Virus record (IMG/VR): IMGVR_UViG_3300042566_000988
Coordinates: 1-29,957 of that record
From: a virus
Strand: one strand, 5' to 3'
Length of the DNA stretch: 29,957 nt
The position numbers and the translations under genes were made by a program. Shown here in pieces: positions 1 through 7,978 of this stretch. The notes below the pieces were generated by a model. It was given only the letters and a program-made list of their open reading frames with translations, was not told where the DNA came from and searched no databases. The stretch's first letter is position 1; each line of letters begins with the position of its first letter.

Positions 1-874
1 TCAGATCGGCAATACCGCTGTTCTGGCCATTGTGCGTGGTGCGGGCAAACAGGTTAGCCGAACCAGTCTTACCGCAACCGGGATACGTGCCGTTACCGTC
101 AGCCACGTAGAGGATAGCCGCGTCTTGCGCATCACCCAGGGCGTTGTTGTTATTGCCCTTCGGGAAGTTATTAGTGGCGTGATACCAGGCACAGTACGTG
201 GTGCTGGTCGAGGCTTGACCATGGGCATAGGCCAGAAGCGCCAGAGCGCCGCGCTGGAACTGGCTGGCGGCAAAGAAGTTGGCGCCACGAGTCTTGGCAG
301 CAGCAATCGAGCCGCCCAGGTTATTTGCCGGAGCGCCGGTCAGCGCCGAGTACACGGCGGTAGACAGAGAACCGCGTTGGCCAGAAGTCAGCACGATGCC
401 GTTCTTCAGGCTGGAAGCGATGCCACCGTTGTTGCTGACAATATACTTGTCGAAAAAGAAGCCTTGTTGCACAGCGCCGCCATCGTAGAAAGCGCGATGC
501 AGGGCGTAGCCAGCGGCATTAGCGTCTGCCACGGTGGCGTAGGCAGAAAATGGCTTGATGTCCACAGCATTCAGCGTCAGGCCATTGGCGCCCGTGCCGT
601 ACTTATAGAAGAAAGCCGGTACCCAGACCATGACCGAGCCGTCGGTGTACTGGTAGTTGCCGTAGTTATCTGAGGCCGGGTCGTTATAACCCATCATGGC
701 ACCCATGCCGGCAGGCAGCGGACCGGGGCAAATACCGGTGCCAAAGCCGCGCTGGCCAGCAACACCGATCTGGTTGATGCCGTTGCTGTAGCCATTGGCA
801 ATACGGATGCCGAATGGGAAATAGGCCGGCTGGTTACCCGGCGCTTGGAAGTTGTCAAAAACTGCTGTGCTCAT
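1..874 (-). CDS. Tail tip/fibre protein with C-type-lectin (formylglycine-enzyme-like) fold, partial
   Basis: The gene opens at an ATG one base after the stop of the preceding fibre gene, with a GAGGG ribosome site 9 nt upstream, and runs 291 codons without a stop off the left edge. The product is rich in Gly, Asn, Tyr and aromatic residues. It contains the motifs DGSVMVWVPAFFYKY, AGYALHRAFYDGG, GFFFDKY and, near the visible end, TTHNGQNSGIADL. These recall the C-type-lectin/FGE-sulfatase fold found at the tips of phage tails and in target proteins of diversity-generating retroelements. I infer a receptor-binding role, since it is the last visible gene of the tail module. The C-terminus, where a variable region would lie, is outside the window. 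Coding sequence is certain; the fold assignment is from motif memory. Confidence 0.8.
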   Translation of the reverse strand, partial: MSTAVFDNFQAPGNQPAYFPFGIRIANGYSNGINQIGVAGQRGFGTGICPGPLPAGMGAMMGYNDPASDNYGNYQYTDGSVMVWVPAFFYKYGTGANGLTLNAVDIKPFSAYATVADANAAGYALHRAFYDGGAVQQGFFFDKYIVSNNGGIASSLKNGIVLTSGQRGSLSTAVYSALTGAPANNLGGSIAAAKTRGANFFAASQFQRGALALLAYAHGQASTSTTYCAWYHATNNFPKGNNNNALGDAQDAAILYVADGNGTYPGCGKTGSANLFARTTHNGQNSGIADL

Positions 875-875
875 T

Positions 876-1736
876 TTATAGCCCTCGTAAAGTGGAATTG
901 CCTAGCCCGGTCACGGTGACGTTTGGGCCAACTTCAACATCGCCAAACCAGACGCCGTTGTAGCCGTCTGGTACTGAAATATCGGTATCGATACGGTTGC
1001 TTTGCATAACAACCGTTCCGGTAAATGCGGCGGCAGACGACGCGCTAATCGCTGCAGCAGCGGCATGATCAAGAGCCGCTTGTGCGCTGGTAGTAGCCTC
1101 TGACGCCTTGGTGGTTGCAGTGCCTGCGCTGGTTGATGCACTGGATGCTGAAGAAGCGGCGGCTGTGGCGCTAGCGCTGGCTTCTGAGGCTTTGGTGGTC
1201 GCCGTACCAGCACTCGTTGAAGCGTTACTAGCCGAGGTGGCTGCAGCCGTGGCGCTGGAGCTTGCTTCAGATGCTTTGGTAGTTGCCGTGCCTGCACTGG
1301 TAGACGCGCTACTGGCAGAGGATGCGGAAGCCGTAGCACTAGTGCTGGCTTCCGATGCTTTGGTAGTCGCTGTGCCAGCGCTGGTTGAGGCGCTGGTGGC
1401 TGACGAGGCGGCTGCGGTTGCGCTAGCGGTAGCTTCTGAGGCTTTTGTTGTGGATGTACCGGCACTGGTTGAGGCGCTGCTTGCCGATGCGGCTGCAGCT
1501 GTGGCGCTTGTACTAGCCTCGGATGCCTTGGTAGTTGCAACCCCGGCCTTTGTTGTTGCGGTTGCTGCAGCTGCCTGGGCATCAGCCACAGCTTGGATGC
1601 TGAGCGGATTGACATCGCCGATGTCGCCCTTTTGACCAATCTGAACCAGTGCCAGCTCAACAGAGAAATTGCTTTCAGGTTCCGTCAGCGTAACGCTAGG
1701 CGTTACGGCTGGTAATAGCTCAACGGTAATAGTCAT
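876..1736 (-). CDS. Tail fibre shaft protein with 28-residue Ala/Ser/Thr repeats
   Basis: The protein has 286 aa. Residues 1-60 form a non-repetitive N-terminal head, with a short Gly-containing stretch QKGDIGD. Residues 68-207 are five exact-length 28-residue units, each beginning TTKASEA and ending STSAG plus T/S/A, with a sixth degenerate unit to about 235. The last 50 residues ([20 protein letters not shown]) look like a small folded tip. Twenty-eight residues equal four heptads, so a long alanine-rich trimeric coiled-coil or similar shaft is likely. It overlaps the preceding gene by an ATGA and ends one base before the lectin-like gene, so shaft and tip proteins are probably made and assembled together. 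Many phage fibres have such low-complexity shafts. Specific function is inferred. Confidence 0.85.
   Translation of the reverse strand: MTITVELLPAVTPSVTLTEPESNFSVELALVQIGQKGDIGDVNPLSIQAVADAQAAAATATTKAGVATTKASEASTSATAAAASASSASTSAGTSTTKASEATASATAAASSATSASTSAGTATTKASEASTSATASASSASSASTSAGTATTKASEASSSATAAATSASNASTSAGTATTKASEASASATAAASSASSASTSAGTATTKASEATTSAQAALDHAAAAAISASSAAAFTGTVVMQSNRIDTDISVPDGYNGVWFGDVEVGPNVTVTGLGNSTLRGL
1116..1535 (-). repeat. Five in-frame 84-bp tandem repeats in the fibre gene
   Basis: Five consecutive 84-bp units encode 28-residue blocks, and a sixth partial unit extends to about 1032. Protein identity between units is high, but synonymous sites differ, so the repeat is kept at protein level rather than being a recent DNA duplication. 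Unit number could vary between relatives through recombination. Confidence 0.9.
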
Positions 1737-2065
1737 TTTGTCACCTCTTCAACAACTGGCACTAAAAAGGTTTCTGTCGATTTCTTTCTGCCGCCAGAGG
1801 GCACAAACTCAATATCTGACTGCAGGTTTCCAATTGGCCATGTTGTTGTATCTGTTCCGGATGGGATGCTTAATACGAATCCGCCAGGGGTTGTTGTCTG
1901 ATTCGCCTTTGTGACCGTTAATTCTGAAATCAGGTTTAAATTGGCATCTCGCAACTGGCAACGAATTGTGAAATCAGTGATATTCACGCCGACGCCATTT
2001 TCTTTGTAGACACCAACCAGCGACCAGTCATCGCCGCGCTTAGTAGAAGGGACTGTGATTGTCAT
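1733..2065 (-). CDS. Small tail-module protein of unknown fold (110 aa)
   Basis: This 110-aa protein starts [18 protein letters not shown] and is rich in beta-forming and polar residues ([34 protein letters not shown]), consistent with an immunoglobulin-like or baseplate-type beta domain. It overlaps its upstream neighbour and the fibre gene by 4 nt (ATGA) on each side, so it is part of the translationally coupled tail-fibre operon. The position between tail chaperone and fibre suggests a connector or fibre-attachment role. That is inference from location; I do not recognise a named family with certainty. Confidence 0.75.
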   Translation of the reverse strand: MTITVPSTKRGDDWSLVGVYKENGVGVNITDFTIRCQLRDANLNLISELTVTKANQTTTPGGFVLSIPSGTDTTTWPIGNLQSDIEFVPSGGRKKSTETFLVPVVEEVTK

Positions 2066-2505
2066 TGCGACCTCTCAAATACAGAAGGGAGCGGCGGCCA
2101 CTCAATATCGAGTGGGTAGCCAAATTGGTTGGTGATATCGAGTAATGCCTGACGATATTGGGAAACTTCAGACTGTTCGGCAGCGCTCATTGATTCCCAC
2201 CACATCGGATTGACCCGATCTGGACCAGAAGCCAGAAGCTGGTCTCGTTTTTTAAGAGCGTCTTTTTCTGCGCCTTTGATGTCCGGAACCCATGTTTTAA
2301 GCGAGTAACTGAAAATATAGTTACCGGTCGGCTTTGGCGGCATGTTTACAACAGCGCCGTTACTGACGTACTGAAGCGCGCCGCTGATTTCAAAAATACA
2401 TTTCTGGCCTGGCCCCGCTTGCCAGCTAACGTCTCTTTCAGCAAGGGTTGTTCCGGTGATAATAATTTCACCAGAGGCCTCGTCATAGATGGTGTAAGGA
2501 ATCAT
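2062..2505 (-). CDS. Tail fibre assembly chaperone-like protein
   Basis: The product has 147 aa. The C-terminal half carries the pattern MWWESMSAAEQSEVSQYRQ followed by ALLDIT and DIEWPPLP, typical of phage tail assembly chaperone proteins (Phage_TAC/Gp38-like), where Trp-x-x-Tyr-Arg-Gln-Ala-Leu and a Trp-Pro-x-x-Pro end are common. The N-terminal half is beta-rich and may contact the fibre. Such proteins help trimerise or attach fibres and usually lie beside them. Here the gene sits between the J-like tip protein and the fibre genes, with ATGA overlaps on both sides. Family assignment is by motif; which fibre it serves is inferred. Confidence 0.75.
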   Translation of the reverse strand: MIPYTIYDEASGEIIITGTTLAERDVSWQAGPGQKCIFEISGALQYVSNGAVVNMPPKPTGNYIFSYSLKTWVPDIKGAEKDALKKRDQLLASGPDRVNPMWWESMSAAEQSEVSQYRQALLDITNQFGYPLDIEWPPLPSVFERSQ

Positions 2506-5500
2506 CGCATTGTCCCTAAAACAGATAGCGTTCTATTGGAAATACGGACAGATCCGTCTTGGCCGTGCCAATCCACTGTTATCGTGTGAAACCCAACGCT
2601 TAATACACCTGACCAGCTAATTGCAACATAGTCGTTAATGGCGCCTGCAATACCGTTGGCAGTTACGCCCCATCCATCAACAAGGATGTTTGCTTGAGTG
2701 TTTCTGGATCCTGAGTCGTAGTTCTGTCGGCCATTAAAAATAATCAATACAGAGCTCGGGTAAGCCGCGTAGTAGTAAATTGTATTGATTGTTTGTGTGC
2801 CGCCGTTTCCGCCAATCGCATCGTAAGATGTTTGCGATAGCGGAATCGTTACTGAGTTATTGGCAAGCCCATTGGTGACAATCGTACCGTCGACAATCAG
2901 GTTACCTTTGATGCCGACGGCAGTAGTACCATTGACGGTGCCAACCTGGAACATCGGCATTGACGTATATCCAGGCTTGTAGACTTTAAAGAAATCAGCG
3001 CTGACGATAAAGCTGCCTGTGCCCACCCCATTGCTGTTAAGCATGATGCCAACTACACCACCATTGGCATCGACCTGGACGCTATATTTGGCATTAAGAC
3101 CAGTAATTGCGCTTGCGCTGGCACTGGACTGCACTTTGACTGCAGCATAGTCCCCCGTATCTAGTCGCGCTTGCACCTGATTGATCGTTGTGGCATTAGC
3201 CGAATCGCCGTTGGCCCGTGCCGTTGCTTCGCTTTGGATTGCCGCAGCATTGGTATTGGTTGTTGCTGCAATCGTTGCTACCTGAGACTGCAGCGCTGAA
3301 TCTGCGGTTGTACGATTCGTCGTCTCTGTCTTGATCAACGCACGCACAGATCCGGGTACGGTATCCGGATCATCAATCAAGTCAATGCGCTGGTTAAGTT
3401 CCTCGGCGAGCTGCGTGGTGTCGATAGCGCCATTCAGTTGATCCAGAATGATTGTCGGATCCGTGCTCGGCGATGCCGAGACGCCGCCCGTTGATGAGAT
3501 CGGGTACCATTCAGAAAAGCCGCCTTTGCCATCAACGAATCGGATCCAGTAGTACCAGGTGCTACCAGGTACCAGGCCAACGTGGTGGTAGACCTTCTGA
3601 GGTACAGCAACCTTGGCAACCAGGCCGGCACTTGCCCGGTTATTTGTTGTTCCACCCCAAAGCTCGGCAAAGGCTGCATCGAACCCGGTATTGGCATAAT
3701 TCCAGCTGAGGATAATCTCAAAGACGCCGCCCACTGCTGTTAGAGTTGCCGCGCTGGCTGACGGATCGACGATTGGGGTAACGCTGACGCTGGCGGCGGT
3801 TTCAGGCGGATATGAGCTGCCATCTGCACCGACACCGCTGACGGCAAATACCAGGGAGCGGCCGGCCATTTCTAGCGGGTTACCATCGGCATCAACAAAC
3901 TGGTAGTTGTCGAAGGCAATATAGGACAGATCCACCGTCTGACCGATCTGTTTCCAGGTGCCGCCGTCTCGGTGATAAATTTTGTAGCTGACGGCCGTGC
4001 CGCCGGTAACTGGCTTACCCCAGCTCAGTGTTATGCTGATGCGGGGTGCCTTGTTGTCATACGTGACAATGGCGCTGGCCTTAAGCGCCGTAACCTGCCC
4101 GGGCGTTGTTTTGTTGCTGGTACCGGTACCGCCCCCAGCGGATCCACCGGTCCACTGGTTACCATTGGGATCGTATTCCGGGATTTCGCTCACTTCGGCG
4201 GTATAAATGGCCGGGGCGTAGGGGATCAGTTCGAGCTGTGCCGTGAGGTCTGGGCCGGGTCGGATCGACTTCACCAGGCAATCCATGGTGATCCGGTTGG
4301 ATTCGCCATAGACCAGCACATCGCCTTCAGAGATTACGCTGATATTGCCAGTCAGCGTGGCACGATTGCCCTGTGCAGCCGAGATCGGAAAGTCGATTTG
4401 CTCGCCTGTTTTTGTGCGGACGCGTGCTATCAGGCTGCCGGTAGTGACTTTGAAGTCTTCATCCAGGGTGATCGTCTGGCCAGTGATGCCGGTAATGCGC
4501 CCCCATCCGGTACCGAGCTTTGGCACATCATGTGCCAAACGTACAAAGCTGCCACGGGTTGCCAGCAGGTTTTCAACATCGGTATTGATTGTCCAGGTCT
4601 CGATCCGGAGCTTGCCCTGGGCAATGGCGCGGCGCGCCATGGTGTAGGCCTGCTCATAACGCGATATGCCGACCAGCTTCAATGGCTCAAAGTTGGTGGC
4701 CTGCTGTTTGCCGCCAGTTCCTGTAGCGTTGTAGCCATCGTCATAAACAATGACCTCATCAGCAGTCGCGCTGTCTTCCGGGGTGTAAGACACCCGCAGT
4801 GCGTGGGGTCGGGTCAGGTAGTTGATCGATGCCGAGAATGACAGCGTATTGCGTGGGGTAAAGAGCTGCACCGGGGTATCTTTGATGCGATCAATTGCAA
4901 TCGAGTGCTTGCCGCCAGCTAACGTCGGTGCGCCATAGCCGGTTGCAGCAATCAGTCGTAAGGTTTCCCAGATGGTGCTCTGGCTTGATATCTCCAGGTC
5001 GCACATCGCTCTGGGCATACCCGGTGCGTTGAGCATCGCGCCATTGCACCAGTCGGCCCATTCCTTAAATGCATCCAGGTCAATACGCTGATCGGCAATG
5101 GGCTTTTTAATGGCATTACCACGCAGCACGTCCAGATAGGCCCATGCGGGGTTTCTGGTTGGCTGGATCACCCAGTTATTGCCGTCATAGACCGGCAGCT
5201 TGCTGGTGACGATGCAAGACAGGTTGTTGATCGAGCCATTTAGCTGGTCGGTTGCCTTAATCTTGACCTCAATCAGGCTAATCGGCTTGTCCGGCGCAAC
5301 GGGCGGCGCGTTCTTGTAAGTTCGGATTGATGACAGGTAGGAATTGCAGTAAACAGCCGTAGTGGCTGGATCCTGGTCGTCAGACAATCGGGTGACGCGA
5401 ATCTGGTATTGGCCAGCCGTTGGCAAGGTGGCATAAATCGTCGCAAAAAAGGCGCGGGTAAACTGACCGGAAACCCGAACCGTGTTGCTGCTACCTGATA

Positions 5501-6749
5501 ACGTGTAGTGATTGACGTGGTTCTGGTAGGTCGCGTAGCCGTTTTCGTCGTAAGACACCGTCGTCAGCATCTCGCCATCGGTGCGGCTACTGGATTCTGG
5601 CAAGGCATCAACTACTGGGTAAGCGGGGTTTTCAGCATAGGGGCTGCCGACCGCCTCCCAGCTATTCGACGTAACTGCTGAATAGATTGAAACCCCGTTG
5701 CCGTCTACCGTCGGCGCAAAGGCGCTGATCGGAGACCAGGTGCTGCTACCCACCGGGGCAATTTCAACGCTGAAATCAACCGACCATGCCTGCTGATTGC
5801 CGTTGGATTTATTGACCTGATAAAGCCCCATCGGAAACTGAATATCAATGGCAACCCGCTCAGCGTCTTCAGTGGTATTTCGGACGCTAGCCGAGTTTTT
5901 CAGCAGGTTGATTGAGTAAGGATCTGTCCAGACATCCTCTTTGCAGATCTTGAGTTCATCGCCGGCTAGAAATGCCTCATGGATGAAATACTCAACGTCT
6001 TTGTAGTTACCGATCGGCGTATCGCCAATCATGATCTGTTCAATGGCTAATGGTCCATAGCCCGCTGTAAAGATCTGATACAGAAATTGATTGCTGCCAG
6101 AGCTGATGATGTACGGATTCATCGCATGTAGCGGCAGCACTTTACGGCGACCGTATACCCTGGGGATACAACCATAAGGGTTGGCAGTGTTGCTGGTGCG
6201 GTTGAATCCATACACCGGGTCTTCTGCGACGCCTGAGCTACCTGTACTAGCAGTTGAAGGGGCTGGCGGCGGGAATAGCGCATTAAGCGCAAGGCTTGCG
6301 GCTAGACCTGCGACAGCGCCAACAGCCGCACCTGCAGCGGCCGCGCCTGCAGATGAGAGCAATCCCATGCCGCCAGCTGCGGTCGGGCCTAATGCACCCG
6401 CTGTGAAATAGGAAACCACGGCGACGACTACAATCACTGCAATCATCTTGAAAATCTGGCCAGCATCGCCACCCTGCGGCACCAGAATGATATTCAACGT
6501 GTCGTCTTTGCAGGGTACAGTCAGCGCCCAATCGTCTTTGGCGATTACCTCATCATTCAATACAACGCGCAAATAAGGATGCTGCCAATCCGGGGCGATG
6601 TCTTCAATAATTTCGGCAATGCTCTGCCCTGCACGGGCGTGGTGGGTGATGAAGTCACCCGGTACCGCAAACGGCGAAGGCCGGTAGCTGGTAACAATGC
6701 CCTCATAGACTGGCTTGAGAGGAATGGTTTTAACGGCCTGCTCAAGCAT
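2502..6749 (-). CDS. J: Tail tip attachment / host specificity protein, lambda J-like
   Basis: This is a 1415-aa central tail-tip protein. I chose the ATG at 6749 because CAGGTGG sits 6-7 nt upstream, and the overlap with the NlpC gene is then the 8-nt ATGCTTGA. A GTG at 6758 would add three residues. Residues about 100-166 are hydrophobic and Gly/Ala-rich (as in lambda gpI/J-type tips). The middle is the large conserved J region. Residues about 880-1090 look like two fibronectin-III-like domains, then a helical Ala/Thr-rich stretch, then a DUF1983-like segment near 1220-1280, and a variable beta-rich C-terminus. The J C-terminus determines receptor binding in lambda; here further fibre proteins follow, so receptor recognition may be shared. 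Confidence 0.92.
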   Translation of the reverse strand: MLEQAVKTIPLKPVYEGIVTSYRPSPFAVPGDFITHHARAGQSIAEIIEDIAPDWQHPYLRVVLNDEVIAKDDWALTVPCKDDTLNIILVPQGGDAGQIFKMIAVIVVVAVVSYFTAGALGPTAAGGMGLLSSAGAAAAGAAVGAVAGLAASLALNALFPPPAPSTASTGSSGVAEDPVYGFNRTSNTANPYGCIPRVYGRRKVLPLHAMNPYIISSGSNQFLYQIFTAGYGPLAIEQIMIGDTPIGNYKDVEYFIHEAFLAGDELKICKEDVWTDPYSINLLKNSASVRNTTEDAERVAIDIQFPMGLYQVNKSNGNQQAWSVDFSVEIAPVGSSTWSPISAFAPTVDGNGVSIYSAVTSNSWEAVGSPYAENPAYPVVDALPESSSRTDGEMLTTVSYDENGYATYQNHVNHYTLSGSSNTVRVSGQFTRAFFATIYATLPTAGQYQIRVTRLSDDQDPATTAVYCNSYLSSIRTYKNAPPVAPDKPISLIEVKIKATDQLNGSINNLSCIVTSKLPVYDGNNWVIQPTRNPAWAYLDVLRGNAIKKPIADQRIDLDAFKEWADWCNGAMLNAPGMPRAMCDLEISSQSTIWETLRLIAATGYGAPTLAGGKHSIAIDRIKDTPVQLFTPRNTLSFSASINYLTRPHALRVSYTPEDSATADEVIVYDDGYNATGTGGKQQATNFEPLKLVGISRYEQAYTMARRAIAQGKLRIETWTINTDVENLLATRGSFVRLAHDVPKLGTGWGRITGITGQTITLDEDFKVTTGSLIARVRTKTGEQIDFPISAAQGNRATLTGNISVISEGDVLVYGESNRITMDCLVKSIRPGPDLTAQLELIPYAPAIYTAEVSEIPEYDPNGNQWTGGSAGGGTGTSNKTTPGQVTALKASAIVTYDNKAPRISITLSWGKPVTGGTAVSYKIYHRDGGTWKQIGQTVDLSYIAFDNYQFVDADGNPLEMAGRSLVFAVSGVGADGSSYPPETAASVSVTPIVDPSASAATLTAVGGVFEIILSWNYANTGFDAAFAELWGGTTNNRASAGLVAKVAVPQKVYHHVGLVPGSTWYYWIRFVDGKGGFSEWYPISSTGGVSASPSTDPTIILDQLNGAIDTTQLAEELNQRIDLIDDPDTVPGSVRALIKTETTNRTTADSALQSQVATIAATTNTNAAAIQSEATARANGDSANATTINQVQARLDTGDYAAVKVQSSASASAITGLNAKYSVQVDANGGVVGIMLNSNGVGTGSFIVSADFFKVYKPGYTSMPMFQVGTVNGTTAVGIKGNLIVDGTIVTNGLANNSVTIPLSQTSYDAIGGNGGTQTINTIYYYAAYPSSVLIIFNGRQNYDSGSRNTQANILVDGWGVTANGIAGAINDYVAISWSGVLSVGFHTITVDWHGQDGSVRISNRTLSVLGTMR

Positions 6750-7152
6750 TGCTGCCACCTGCGTATGATATGTGTCGATAAAAACCTGAGATCCGGTGTT
6801 GCCAGTTCACGCTATCAGTTCTGGCAATACCGCTGTCATGACCGGCATTGGTATGCAGCATTTCGTTATTGCCGAGCCAGACGCCCACATGGCAATCAAG
6901 GCCGCGAATTCTGCAAAGCACGGCATCCCCGTAGCGCGGCTCGCTAACGCGAACCCACTGCTGGTTATGGTTGTGAATCGCCATACTGGTGGTTGCCCGA
7001 TCAAAGGCGTCTTCATAGGTATCGCTGTAGCTCGGCAGATCGATGCCCATTACATCCCGATAAAAGACGCGCAGTAGACCCCAGCAATCCAGGCCAACCA
7101 GCGGGTCGCGACCCTGGTTTTGATAAGGGATGCCGATCAGGTGTTCAATCAT
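6742..7152 (-). CDS. NlpC/P60-family tail tip peptidase (lambda K-like)
   Basis: The 136-aa protein carries the NlpC/P60 papain-like triad: Cys23 in GLDCWGL, His88 in DCHVGVWLG, and a probable third residue His100 in EMLHTNAG. In lambda-like tails this protein sits at the tip and is thought to cut peptidoglycan peptide cross-links during DNA entry. Lambda gpK also has an N-terminal JAB-like domain; that domain is absent here and the protein is the minimal peptidase only. The start overlaps the upstream DUF1833 gene by ATGA and the end overlaps J. No separate lambda I homologue follows; the I-like hydrophobic region appears within the N-terminus of J. Confidence 0.92.
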   Translation of the reverse strand: MIEHLIGIPYQNQGRDPLVGLDCWGLLRVFYRDVMGIDLPSYSDTYEDAFDRATTSMAIHNHNQQWVRVSEPRYGDAVLCRIRGLDCHVGVWLGNNEMLHTNAGHDSGIARTDSVNWQHRISGFYRHISYAGGSNA

Positions 7153-7619
7153 TTGAACATCCCCGCAAACGAGCGCGGCAAAAAGTCATCTGCCGGAAAC
7201 CGCTGATTCAGCAGGTCTTCAACCTTTGCCGTCAGCATGATCTGGTTTAGGTCGTAATCAACGCTTTTAACGCTGAGCTGGTCAATGCTGTATTCGGGTG
7301 CATCCGGGTTGGATGCCAGTACGATTTCTGCCGTGATTGATAGCCCGTCCGCGTACTGACGAATCAGCTGGATCAGGTCATCACTCACGTATCGAATGGC
7401 AATCTGTACCTCTGGCAGCGTATTGCCGTCGTCTTCTGGAAGCACAAACTCAAACGGGAAGGCTGTATAAACATTGCCCCGGCTGGTAATGCTGTCTAGG
7501 TTATTGACGATGTAATGTTTGGTGCCGGATTCAAGATGCTCTAGCGTCATCAGCCAGAGAAATACCTGGCTGGTGCTCTGCTCCACCATGGCGCGCACAA
7601 AGTTGGTCGAGAAGGTCAC
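7149..7619 (-). CDS. DUF1833-family minor tail protein (lambda L position)
   Basis: The protein has 156 aa, starting from a GTG that forms a GTGA overlap with the preceding gene. Its sequence, including HYIVNNLDSITSRGNVYTAFPFEFVLPED and a C-terminal DLNQIMLTAKVEDLLNQRFP, matches what I know of DUF1833 phage proteins. These occupy the place of lambda gpL between gpM and gpK and probably form the hub that closes the tail tube. No metal-binding Cys cluster, as seen in lambda gpL, is present. Position and family agree; the structural role is inferred. Confidence 0.82.
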   Translation of the reverse strand: MTFSTNFVRAMVEQSTSQVFLWLMTLEHLESGTKHYIVNNLDSITSRGNVYTAFPFEFVLPEDDGNTLPEVQIAIRYVSDDLIQLIRQYADGLSITAEIVLASNPDAPEYSIDQLSVKSVDYDLNQIMLTAKVEDLLNQRFPADDFLPRSFAGMFK

Positions 7620-7978
7620 GGCATGATCTCCAGCTGAAACGAGATCTGCCAGATATTGGGTGCCAGGTATTTGGGGCCGGTGACCGGGCCTGTCATCTGA
7701 ACAACCTGGGCAGCACCGGTTAACGGGTGCGGCCAGTTGTAAGCATAGGCACCGCCACCAATGGTGGATAAAAATGTCTCAAAGGTTGCTTTCTGGGTTG
7801 TGCTCATCTGAAAGGCAACATCTACCAGCTTACGAAGCCGGGTATAGCGCTGACGCGCCTTGCTAGCGCCTGACTCAACCTTGGAGCGGATGACCGTATC
7901 CTGAAAGCCTTCGTTATAGCCATTGGCCAATGGCTTTTGCGGCAGGCTGGCTGGCCAGGTATAGATGGATGTCGTCAC
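7616..7978 (-). CDS. Minor tail protein, lambda M position
   Basis: This 120-aa protein starts with a GTG (GTGA overlap with the tape measure stop) and has the pattern of distal tail proteins: an N-terminal WPASLPQKPL, a basic ARQRYTRLRKLVDVAFQMST segment, and a beta-rich end with YNWPHPLTG and WQISFQLEIMP. The position directly after the tape measure matches lambda gpM, the protein that starts the tail tip complex. Sequence similarity to gpM itself is not evident to me, so the role comes from gene order and general pattern. Confidence 0.75.
   Translation of the reverse strand: MTTSIYTWPASLPQKPLANGYNEGFQDTVIRSKVESGASKARQRYTRLRKLVDVAFQMSTTQKATFETFLSTIGGGAYAYNWPHPLTGAAQVVQMTGPVTGPKYLAPNIWQISFQLEIMP

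Noticed and set aside
1108-1635. Long Ala/Val-rich open frame on the plus strand
   Set aside because: It is the complement of the Ala/Ser/Thr repeats of the fibre gene, which leaves all frames open. No ribosome site and no natural protein pattern.
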